Positions 8,579 through 15,552 of a stretch of 64,000 bases of DNA are shown here, in pieces. This stretch comes from 38-11 sp964539975 (GTDB lineage: Bacteria > Bacillota > Clostridia > Tissierellales > Dethiosulfatibacteraceae), in the NCBI GenBank assembly GCA_964539975.1, contig CAZIKK010000001.1, forward strand, positions 1 to 64,000, in the 5' to 3' direction. Each line of letters starts with the position of its first letter. Position 1 is the first letter of the stretch. Made by a program: the position numbers and the translations under genes. The notes beneath the pieces are model-generated. The model did not search any database and had not been told where the DNA came from. It saw nothing but the letters and a program-made list of their open reading frames with translations.

Positions 8579-9621
8579 TTGCCACTCTTTCCCTTGTATT
8601 TTTCCAGCAATTTTTTATACTCATCTATGGAACCAATAGAAAGGTCCTTGACTTTTAACACATTTCTAACTTGTTCTACCGTTCTTCCCCCACCGTCTAC
8701 ATCCATATAACTTTGAGCCACACCTGCTAATCCTGTTTCTGGTGGAATAATCGATGTGATCACATTTGCTCCTGCATCCAATCTATCTGATAGCCCGCGC
8801 AGACCTTCTATGTCTAAAGACGCTGGAATCAATGCTTCTGGGAAAACCAGCCGTAAAATGGCAATGGTCTTTAATTCCAAGTTATAGTCCGATTGAGGGT
8901 TGTTCTCCATAGGACTGCCTTCTTGAGGAACGAAGCTCATGACCCTCACTTGTTTGGCCCCAATTCTTTTCATTTCTATTATTGAGTCCGCAATATCTTC
9001 ATATGACTCTCCTACTCCTACAAGAATTCCTTCCTCAATCAATAACCCTCTTTTTTTCGCTTGAATCTTAGAAGTCATTCTTCTATCATAATCTTGGCAA
9101 ACTCTAAGTGTTTTGAATAATTCCTTGTTATGCGTTTCTTGATATAATGCAAACCAATCCATCCCAACGGCTGCAATGTCATCTAGATTTTGCTCTGTCA
9201 TGACACCTGGCGAAAGCATCATGGGAATATCTGTTGCGTCTTTGATGTTTTTAGAAAGCTCCACAATCTCTGAAAAATTATCTTTTTGGTATTCCGGGTC
9301 CTCACCCATTGTCAGATCAATTAAGTGTACGCCTGATTCTACTAATGATTTTGCTAAACCGAGGACTTCTTTTGGTGATTTTCTGTATCGTTGGATGGCA
9401 TTCTCTTTCCGAAAATAGCAAAAATTACAGTTATTTTGACAATATGTGGAAAAATAGACAAATCCATACAAATAGATAGCATCCTCAAAGTTATTAAATC
9501 TCAATTCTCTTGCGGCTGTCATCAATAACTCTTGATCCTTTTTATCTTTAATCGCCAACAATTTAATAATATCTTGTTTTGTAAGTTCTTTTCCTATTAA
9601 TGCTTTTTGGATTTCTATCAT
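8575..9621 (-). CDS. pylB: 3-methylornithine synthase PylB (radical SAM)
   Basis: Radical SAM lysine mutase of 348 residues that turns L-lysine into (3R)-3-methyl-D-ornithine, the first step of pyrrolysine synthesis. The cluster-binding CxxxCxxC is at Cys61, Cys65 and Cys68 (YCQNNCNFCYF). It also has the biotin-synthase-like barrel elements LTMGEDPEY, MMLSPGVMT and YQETHNKELF, and ends in SYMDVDGGGRTVEQV typical of the PylB/BioB family. The start follows TGAGGTT. It begins 22 bases after the 3' end of the tRNA-Pyl gene and overlaps pylC by four bases. Confidence 0.95.
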   Translation of the reverse strand: MIEIQKALIGKELTKQDIIKLLAIKDKKDQELLMTAARELRFNNFEDAIYLYGFVYFSTYCQNNCNFCYFRKENAIQRYRKSPKEVLGLAKSLVESGVHLIDLTMGEDPEYQKDNFSEIVELSKNIKDATDIPMMLSPGVMTEQNLDDIAAVGMDWFALYQETHNKELFKTLRVCQDYDRRMTSKIQAKKRGLLIEEGILVGVGESYEDIADSIIEMKRIGAKQVRVMSFVPQEGSPMENNPQSDYNLELKTIAILRLVFPEALIPASLDIEGLRGLSDRLDAGANVITSIIPPETGLAGVAQSYMDVDGGGRTVEQVRNVLKVKDLSIGSIDEYKKLLEKYKGKSGK

Positions 9622-9643
9622 ATTTAACCTCAGTATTATTTAT

Positions 9644-9715
9644 TGGCGAGGAGCCCGAGAGTCTCACTCGGCTACACAGATTTAGAGTCTGTGCGATCCA
9701 TCCGATCCGCCCCCC
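9644..9715 (-). tRNA. pylT: tRNA-Pyl, amber suppressor, anticodon CTA
   Basis: 72-base gene on the minus strand, from GGGGGGC at 9715 to an encoded CCA at 9644-9646. It folds as a tRNA-Pyl: 7-bp acceptor stem (GGGGGGC with GCTCCTC, two G-T pairs), very short D-arm, an anticodon stem CACAGA/TCTGTG closing the loop CTCTAAA with anticodon CTA at 9683-9685, a 3-base-type variable loop and a T-arm CCGAG/CTCGG. Bacterial tRNA-Pyl such as that of Desulfitobacterium has the same length, G-rich 5' end and encoded CCA. It lies between pylD and pylB and should be cut from the operon transcript. It is charged by PylSn/PylSc and reads UAG. Confidence 0.95.
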
Positions 9716-9723
9716 ATAATTAA

Positions 9724-10536
9724 TTATTGAATTAGCTCAGCCAGCATGGCAATCGTGCCTATTTGCAAGCAATCATGTATGATTATTTGCTCCATGCTCG
9801 CTTTCTTGTCTGGTTTTATAGAAAGAGGTACTCCTGGTGATGAGAATACAACTTTTTCATTTAGTTGATTCAATGCCAACCAACCTCCTTCAGATGTTGC
9901 GTCAAATACAAGTTGAAATCTTTTGATTGTATCCATTTTTGTGATTGCTTCAATGCCGTACTTAGCAATGAATCCCTCTGCTTTTCGTTGTATTTTATCA
10001 TAAACGCAAGGTTTAGCCTTTTTCTTTAGTAAAATCTTAACTGCTTCTTCTCCCAGTCTGCCACACCCTAACACAAGTACCGATTTATTCGCTAAAGTTC
10101 CGTTCGAAAGTTTCTCTAATATGGCAATATATCCTCGAGCGGTGGCGTGATCATTCTCCGATATTTTATTTCTTTTCAAATGCCAAGATATATATCGATT
10201 GTCATCTGCCATGAATAGGATTGATGCATTTTGGGTTATTGCCTCATGTATGCCAGCTACATCTCTTTCCTTGGTAATAAATGCTCGGAACCCAGACTGA
10301 TTCAACACGCTGTTCAATGCTTTTGAGAAACCTTCAATGATGCCCAACCCTGATTCGAAAGGAATAATTGCAATAGATTCTTCTGATGCACATGCCAAAA
10401 TTTGTTGTCGATTCATGCCGTTTATCTGCCCCATTAAATCAATGAAGCTCATTCCAGTAAGCTTTATGAATTCTTTTTCATAATTTGATATGTTCTGACT
10501 TACGTCATATACCCATTCATTGATCAGTCTTGTCAT
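9724..10536 (-). CDS. pylD: Pyrrolysine biosynthesis protein PylD
   Basis: NAD-dependent dehydrogenase of 270 residues that oxidises 3-methylornithyl-N6-lysine and lets it cyclise to pyrrolysine, the last biosynthetic step. The Rossmann glycine motif is VLVLGCGRLGEEAVKIL near residue 155, followed by a cofactor strand KPCVYDK. The N-terminal helical half (MTRLINEWVYDVSQNI) is typical of PylD. The start overlaps the end of pylSn by 20 bases; the stop is 9 bases before the tRNA-Pyl gene. Confidence 0.95.
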   Translation of the reverse strand: MTRLINEWVYDVSQNISNYEKEFIKLTGMSFIDLMGQINGMNRQQILACASEESIAIIPFESGLGIIEGFSKALNSVLNQSGFRAFITKERDVAGIHEAITQNASILFMADDNRYISWHLKRNKISENDHATARGYIAILEKLSNGTLANKSVLVLGCGRLGEEAVKILLKKKAKPCVYDKIQRKAEGFIAKYGIEAITKMDTIKRFQLVFDATSEGGWLALNQLNEKVVFSSPGVPLSIKPDKKASMEQIIIHDCLQIGTIAMLAELIQ

Positions 10537-10870
10537 TATTAGACTCCTCTTCTTTCAAAGTTTTCCCATAATGCGCAGAAAAAAAAGTCTTTGAATACTT
10601 GTCTAGTTTCCATTGTGGCACCTTGCAAGACTCACAGCCCACAACCGCCCATTTATTACGCAACCATCTTGCTGCTCTTGATTTTTTAGAGTTGTAAGCT
10701 CTAAAAAACTCACCGCAATGCGTTGTGATTTCAATATAATTCCCTTTTAAAGCTACTTCTTTAACGCCATGCAATCTACCTGTTCTAGATGGCCAAAGTT
10801 TCATTTTCTTTATGAGGAGATACAGATCCGTGTATTTTCTATAATATCTTTTCTTCTCTGTTGACAACAC
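10517..10870 (-). CDS. pylSn: Pyrrolysyl-tRNA synthetase N-terminal tRNA-binding protein PylSn
   Basis: 117-residue separate N-terminal domain of bacterial split pyrrolysyl-tRNA synthetases. It grips the T-arm and small variable loop of tRNA-Pyl. The hallmark segments are present: LWPSRTGRLHGVK, TTHCGEFFRAYNSKKSRAA RWLRNKW and the zinc ligands in CESCKVPQWKLDKY. The start is GTG at 10870, 7 bases after GGAG. It overlaps the upstream corrinoid-protein gene by 32 bases and pylD by 20 bases. Unlike the fused archaeal PylS, catalytic and binding parts are encoded by different genes, and here a corrinoid-protein gene lies between them. Confidence 0.94.
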   Translation of the reverse strand: MLSTEKKRYYRKYTDLYLLIKKMKLWPSRTGRLHGVKEVALKGNYIEITTHCGEFFRAYNSKKSRAARWLRNKWAVVGCESCKVPQWKLDKYSKTFFSAHYGKTLKEEESNNDKTDQ

Positions 10871-11510
10871 CCATCATCTCCTTCGCAGTTTTTACAGCTT
10901 CCAATACATCGGCCGCATACCCATCTGCTCCTATCTTTCTTGCCCACCTTGGCGTACAAGGAGCTCCTCCTACCAATGTTTTGTACTGATCTTTCATTCC
11001 TTTTTGTCTCAATAGCCGTTCAACTTTCTTTTGTTCCATCAATGTCGTGGTCAACAACGCACTTGTGGCTATGATGTCAACCTCTTGTTTTTTGGCTTCT
11101 TCAACGATTTTAGATGCAGCCACATCCCGACCCAAATCAATCACTTGAAAACCTGCTAATTTGAATCCAGTCGCGATAATAATTTTCCCAATATCATGAA
11201 TGTCTCCTTCTACTGTTGCAATTAGAATTTTCCCAAGCGGTTCTCCTGAAGAAAGCTTGGAATGTCCATAGATTTTTTCCAGAACATCTTTCACGATGAA
11301 GCTAAAATGAATTAACTCTGGAATAGACAAATCTCCTCTTTCAAACTTTTCACCCATGTATCGATTGCCATCCGAAAAACCTGCTAACATGTCTTCAATC
11401 GCGTGTTGATCATTTCTACACAATACCTCATCCACCCATGTAGCTACTTCGTTTTCATTGGCGTTTAATATCATCTTTTTCGATTTTTCTGCTAAGTCAA
11501 TATACTCCAT
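10839..11510 (-). CDS. Second corrinoid (B12-binding) methyl-carrier protein, inside the pyl operon
   Basis: 223-residue MtbC/MttC-like protein: N-terminal four-helix cap (about 1-95) and Rossmann-like B12-binding domain (about 100-215). The cobalamin-ligating motif is EGDIHDIGK, with the later GGAPCTPRWARKIGADGYA typical of methyltransferase corrinoid proteins. It differs clearly from the mtbC product (15539 gene), so it is not a recent duplicate. It sits between pylSc and pylSn and ends in TAG at 10839-10841, inside pylSn. Reading that TAG as Pyl would add 17 codons before a second TAG, which I regard as unlikely to matter. It may carry methyl groups for another Pyl-methyltransferase elsewhere in the genome. 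Confidence 0.92.
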   Translation of the reverse strand: MEYIDLAEKSKKMILNANENEVATWVDEVLCRNDQHAIEDMLAGFSDGNRYMGEKFERGDLSIPELIHFSFIVKDVLEKIYGHSKLSSGEPLGKILIATVEGDIHDIGKIIIATGFKLAGFQVIDLGRDVAASKIVEEAKKQEVDIIATSALLTTTLMEQKKVERLLRQKGMKDQYKTLVGGAPCTPRWARKIGADGYAADVLEAVKTAKEMMGVVNREEKIL

Positions 11511-11523
11511 CTCCTAACCTCAT

Positions 11524-12366
11524 TCAAGTCGATAGTCTGATGCCATCGTAATAGGTCAGTCCTCTTCCAATTCTTTTGATATTAGTTGTTTGTCCTTTGA
11601 TCATCGCGATTCTTTCGAGCCCAAATCCTAAGCCTACCCATGCATCAAAAACTCCCCATTGATGATCTAAAGGATGAGGCCCATATGAGCATGATGCCAC
11701 CTCCATACCATCTATTTCAATATCTATGGTTGTTTGGTAAACCTCTGACTTTTCAACCACTAATTTGTAGGTGTCAATCTCCAATATTTCCATGGCTCTT
11801 TTAGCTAAATATTCCAGTCGTTCAACTTGTCCTCCATTTTCAAATCCTCCATACTCAACCAAGTTTAGCATCGTGAATTCGTTGAGGTGCTGTGCCCCTT
11901 GACTTTCTTTTCTGAAGCAAGAACCGCATTCAAATATTCGAATCGGTGTCTTGGTCATCTTATTCATTTCCTTCATCATTATGTATAGATTCGGAGCAAG
12001 CATCGGTCTTAAACATTTGTTTTTGTCCACCCAAAACACTTGACTAGTAAGAGGGTGGTCTTGAGTAATTGTCATTTTCTTTAACATTTCTCTTGAAATA
12101 ATTGCTGGCGTGCTAACTCGAGAAAATTTTTCTTCATCAATCAACCATGATGACATTTTATTCTGTAAATGTTGTAAAACTGGTAGATGGCCTGATTCCA
12201 ATCTGTTTTTAAGTATTTGCTTATTTTTTCTGACCAACTGGCTTTCCATTTGCTTAAAAAGATCATCCCTTGTTTGTTCATCACTAAAAGATTGAATCAA
12301 ATGATCCATCCCCCCATCCAATTCTTTCAATCTTTGCTTTTGTACTTCTGTAAAGTATAATTTCAT
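11524..12366 (-). CDS. pylSc: Pyrrolysyl-tRNA synthetase catalytic subunit PylSc
   Basis: Class II synthetase catalytic domain, 280 residues, charging tRNA-Pyl with pyrrolysine. Motif 2 is FECGSCFRKES; motif 3 is GLGFGLERIAMI. The substrate pocket segment reads TMLNLVEYG: the Asn that binds the Pyl carbonyl (Asn346 of Methanosarcina mazei) is kept and the archaeal Cys348 is Val, as in other bacterial PylSc. SCSYGPHPLDHQWGV corresponds to the strand leading to motif 3. It starts 10 bases after the CobW gene's TAG, and that TAGGAG forms its ribosome site. It works with the separately encoded PylSn. Confidence 0.95.
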   Translation of the reverse strand: MKLYFTEVQKQRLKELDGGMDHLIQSFSDEQTRDDLFKQMESQLVRKNKQILKNRLESGHLPVLQHLQNKMSSWLIDEEKFSRVSTPAIISREMLKKMTITQDHPLTSQVFWVDKNKCLRPMLAPNLYIMMKEMNKMTKTPIRIFECGSCFRKESQGAQHLNEFTMLNLVEYGGFENGGQVERLEYLAKRAMEILEIDTYKLVVEKSEVYQTTIDIEIDGMEVASCSYGPHPLDHQWGVFDAWVGLGFGLERIAMIKGQTTNIKRIGRGLTYYDGIRLST

Positions 12367-12376
12367 TTTACATCTC

Positions 12377-13294
12377 CTACAGTCTAATCTCGCCTTCTGT
12401 GAGATGGCTTTTTGCTTTTGATAAGTGTTTTATAATTCTAAGCCCTATCGAAGAAATGAAGACCAGTTCTGTTTCATGTATTGATTCATCATACACTCTC
12501 AGATCAATTCGTTCGTTAACTGTACTTACTTCTAGAATGCCTTCGTCTGTCTCGATAAACCCTTTGATTCGGTAAGTGTGTGGTGTGATTATTTTTAGAA
12601 ATTCCCTGAGTTTAGTGATAGATTCGCATTTTGGATCTTTGATCCTAACTGTCGTCAACCTATTGTCAGGTGTGTTGACACTTTCTGTTGTTTCTTTGGA
12701 AGATGGTTTCAAAATGCTCAAAATCTCATCGTAATCAGCCCGACAATAATGAGTTTCATAGATCGGCATCGCCTGGTCAATATTAAAGATACTATCATAT
12801 ATAACTGACAGCTCTTTTTGTTCAACCAAGTCCGTCTTATTTATAATGACCGCACTTGCGTAAGCAATTTGTTGCTGGATAGCTGGAAACACATCCAACA
12901 TTTTAACAAAGGTCTCTGCATTGACAATCGCAATGGATCCCATGTAATGATAAGGTTGTTTGATTTTGGGTTCTAAAACCTTTAAAATTTGCCCCATATT
13001 AGATGGGTCCGCAAGACCAGAAGCTTCTATAAAAAGATAGTCTAACTCGTACGCCGACATTGTGATGAGGCTCTTTAGAAAATGTTCTTTAAGGCAAGCA
13101 CAAAAAATTGAACCATTGGATAATTCAGACAAAGCTATCCCATCTTTCTTAAGCAATTTGCTATCAATATTTGTCTTTCCAAATTCATTGACAACAACGC
13201 CTATTCGTGTTTTATCAAAATGCTCTAATAGTGCATTTAACATGGTGGTTTTACCAGACCCAAGAAAACCTGTGAGTAATATTACTTTTATCAT
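12377..13294 (-). CDS. CobW/G3E-family P-loop GTPase (COG0523), metal-chaperone-like
   Basis: 305-residue GTPase. Walker A is GFLGSGKTTM near residue 9, the switch/Walker B region is YLFIEASGLADPSNMG, the guanine-binding motif is INKTDLVE, and a C-terminal CobW_C-like domain follows. The metal-binding CXCC motif of COG0523 proteins appears only as FCACL, so one Cys is missing. The start at 13294 follows AGAGGTGA; an upstream in-frame extension lacks a ribosome site and overlaps the promoter. First gene of the pyl operon. Known relatives insert or deliver metals (Co, Zn) or help corrinoid enzymes; a role in corrinoid protein maturation is inference from its neighbours. Confidence 0.88.
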   Translation of the reverse strand: MIKVILLTGFLGSGKTTMLNALLEHFDKTRIGVVVNEFGKTNIDSKLLKKDGIALSELSNGSIFCACLKEHFLKSLITMSAYELDYLFIEASGLADPSNMGQILKVLEPKIKQPYHYMGSIAIVNAETFVKMLDVFPAIQQQIAYASAVIINKTDLVEQKELSVIYDSIFNIDQAMPIYETHYCRADYDEILSILKPSSKETTESVNTPDNRLTTVRIKDPKCESITKLREFLKIITPHTYRIKGFIETDEGILEVSTVNERIDLRVYDESIHETELVFISSIGLRIIKHLSKAKSHLTEGEIRL

Positions 13295-13321
13295 TTGTTC
13301 ACCTCTTGTCGACTTCATATA

Positions 13322-13350
13322 ATTATATCTAAACCAGTTGTCTCTGTAAA
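13322..13350 (-). promoter_or_regulatory. Promoter of the cobW-pylSc-...-pylC operon
   Basis: Minus strand: TTTACA (13345-13350), 17-base spacer, TATAAT (13322-13327), with start expected near 13315, about 20 bases before the CobW gene. It lies just downstream of the mtbB terminator hairpin, so the Pyl synthesis and charging genes can be transcribed independently of the methyltransferase genes. Confidence 0.8.
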
Positions 13351-13358
13351 GCAACACT

Positions 13359-13401
13359 GAAAAAGCTAACCGTTCAATGCCCTGATCAAACCGTTAGCTT
13401 T
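13359..13401 (-). terminator. Terminator after mtbB
   Basis: Minus-strand hairpin with a perfect 9-bp outer stem AAAGCTAAC/GTTAGCTTT (13393-13401 with 13362-13370), one mismatch and three more pairs, followed by TTTTTC. It ends the mtbA-mtbC-mtbB unit about 60 bases after the mtbB stop. Confidence 0.75.
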
Positions 13402-13457
13402 ATCTCTTAGTTCTAATTCATAAAGGCGCTATCCTTGCTTCTACTCCTCGCAGAAGC

Positions 13458-14861
13458 TTAGATACCCGCTCTTTCTTTGAATTTCTCTACAGAATTGATT
13501 TGTATCCCGAGTAGTTTTGCTATTTTGAATTTGGCTTCCATTCCTGCATTAGCTTCTGCGCAAGGTTCTACATGTGCAAGTCCTAATCCAAGGTCTTCTC
13601 TAACTTCAGACATGGTTACCACATCACATAATTCTTCTAGAGTTACATTTAGCTTCTCAGCAACGTAAGCTTTTGCCTCATTGATTTTCATCTTTTTGGC
13701 GAGTTGCAAACGCATAACCAGATCTCCGGCTGTGCGTACACCACCCATGCTTGCAACGATGCCGTGAGTCGCTTCTGCCCCTAGTGGATCGCCTACGCCT
13801 ACCTACAACCCATCTATTTTTCCAATCTCTATCAAAGCTTTATCCGCTCTAGCCACAATATCAGTAGGTAAGTTTTCAACCATTGGGATTCCACATACAC
13901 CCATACCTACATTTGCATGCACCGGAATACTAGCTGCTTCAGTACAAGCTTTGACAAAGGTGCACACTCTGCCAATATTCCACGGAAAACTCTTATTGCT
14001 ATTTGTATTGACAACGACTCCAAATATGCTCCCGCCAGCTTCTTCAACCATTTTAACTTGTTTATGCGGATAAAGTCCTGCCAACCTTACATCTTTGTAT
14101 TTGAGTTTGCCATGCATGCCAAGCACGAATTCTCCTGCCATCCCAATTTCCACAGGCATATCTGGAAATCTTTCATTGATGATTTCAGTCGCTTTCAATG
14201 CCGCCAAGAAATCAGCGTCACCAGCTGCCCCACTGGTATCTAGCATGAATGCATCTGCTCCCACATCATGCATTTGCTCAGCTACATAAACCATATCTCT
14301 AACCGCGTGTTCGACTGCTTCTTCTTGTGCTGTCATCGCCTCTTTTATCTTCCCTTCAGGTAGAAGTACCGCCCAATTATCAACCGGACCATCTGGTTTG
14401 GTGTAGAAACCCAAGTTAGGCATTGCCCCATAGAATAGAGGCATTGTACATTTGTTTAGAGCCTGCTTTAATACGGTAGCCTCTCTTTTCGCGACCCCTT
14501 TGACCGTCTTATAGTTATAGTCACTATACCCGATATCCACTGAATCACAACCTAGGAGGCGCTCATGTATCATAGCGTTCGTGTCTCTAGATGTGGGAAT
14601 GCCACATTTTGTGTTGATCTTATCTGATCCAGAGTCGTTTGAGGTAACCACTTGCATGCCATGTTCAACACCAACCAAACTGCCTGGCATGGCTATAATT
14701 TGATACAATTTTTCTTTTTCTTCTTCTGTCAATGGATCGATTTTGCCTCTTTTCGCTGCGTCTTGAACGCCAGCTTCTATATCTTGTCTAATTTCCTCTT
14801 CGGTCATATAGACAATGGCACCATCTCCCATTCGAGTAAAATATTTCTTGCTTTCACTCAT
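13458..14861 (-). CDS. mtbB: Dimethylamine:corrinoid methyltransferase MtbB, with in-frame amber = pyrrolysine
   Basis: Transfers a methyl group from dimethylamine to the Co(I) corrinoid of MtbC. The frame is open for 352 codons, meets TAG at 13803-13805, and continues in the same frame for 114 codons to a TAA at 13458. Reading TAG as pyrrolysine gives 467 residues, about the length of archaeal MtbB. The amber context is KIDGL-Pyl-VGVGDPLGAEATHG, the catalytic site of MtbB, and the part after TAG is clearly homologous (GGVRTAGDLVMRLQLAKK; HVEPCAEANAGMEAK). There is no frameshift. A complete pyl cassette follows directly. A conventional annotation would split this into two genes (13803-14861 and 13458-13748) or call it a pseudogene. 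It follows mtbC by 30 bases. Confidence 0.96.
13803..13805 (-). other. UAG pyrrolysine codon of mtbB (codon 353)
   Basis: Plus-strand CTA, read as TAG on the minus strand. It is the only stop-like codon in the mtbB frame between 14861 and 13458. It aligns with the conserved Pyl position (about residue 356) of dimethylamine methyltransferases, where the Pyl imine is thought to bind the amine substrate for attack by Co(I). Confidence 0.95.
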
Positions 14862-14891
14862 CCTTTTTCTCCTTTCTTTTGTTTTAGATTG

Positions 14892-15539
14892 TTAGAGGTT
14901 TCCAATCCATCCCAACAACGTATTTACAGCCTCTGATGCATCTTCGCAATAAGCATCTGCACCAATTCTGTCAGCCCATCTTTTGGTAACTGGGGCTCCT
15001 CCTACTAGTGTCTTGACCTTGCCTTTCAACCCTTCTTTCGCTAGAAGCTCTTCTATCTTTTTTTGTTCAGTCATTGTTGTTGTCAACAATGCGCTGCTAC
15101 CTAGAAAATCGGCGTTGAACTCTTTGACCTTTTCAACAAACACTTTTGCAGGGACTTCTCTTCCTAAATCATGTACGGTTACACCATTGGTTTTTATCAA
15201 CGATGCCACAATACCTTTTCCAATATCATGTACATCCCCTTCGACTGTTCCTATTACCATTACACCTTTAGGTTTCACATCTTTTACGTCCATTTTGCCC
15301 TCAATCTCTGCTGTTGCAACTTTCATTACTTCAGTCGAAAACATTAATTCCGGCAAAAACACTTCTCCACTTCCGAATAAGTCTCCCAATTCTTTCATTC
15401 CAGCACTAAAACCATCGCTTAACAATTCCAATAAATTTACTCCTGTATCTTCCGCTTCTTTCAGAGCCTCTAGCGCAAGATCTTCGTCGGCCTCCAGAAT
15501 TGAGGTTTTAGCCTTTTCAAGTATTAACTCTTTTGACAT
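14892..15539 (-). CDS. mtbC: Dimethylamine corrinoid protein MtbC
   Basis: 215-residue methyl-carrier protein. The N-terminal helical cap (EALKEAEDTGVNLLELLSDG; FLPELMFSTEVMK) is followed by the B12-binding domain with EGDVHDIGKG, where the His ligates cobalt from below, and by SSALLTTTMTEQ and GGAPVTKRWADRIGADAY. The start is ATG at 15539 behind AAAGGAGG; upstream in-frame sequence overlaps the mtbA 3' end and has no ribosome site. It accepts the methyl group from MtbB and hands it to the UroD-family methyltransferase encoded 13 bases upstream. Confidence 0.94.
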   Translation of the reverse strand: MSKELILEKAKTSILEADEDLALEALKEAEDTGVNLLELLSDGFSAGMKELGDLFGSGEVFLPELMFSTEVMKVATAEIEGKMDVKDVKPKGVMVIGTVEGDVHDIGKGIVASLIKTNGVTVHDLGREVPAKVFVEKVKEFNADFLGSSALLTTTMTEQKKIEELLAKEGLKGKVKTLVGGAPVTKRWADRIGADAYCEDASEAVNTLLGWIGNL

Positions 15540-15552
15540 GTTTTCCTCCTTT

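Noticed and set aside
10791..10841. Pyl readthrough extension of the pyl-operon corrinoid protein (17 codons to a second TAG)
   Set aside because: The protein already has normal family length, the tail overlaps pylSn in another frame and shows no domain features.
13458..13748. A separate 96-codon gene starting after the amber codon of mtbB
   Set aside because: It is in the same frame as the upstream part, the codons between TAG and its ATG continue MtbB homology, and a full pyl system is present; it is the C-terminal part of one protein.
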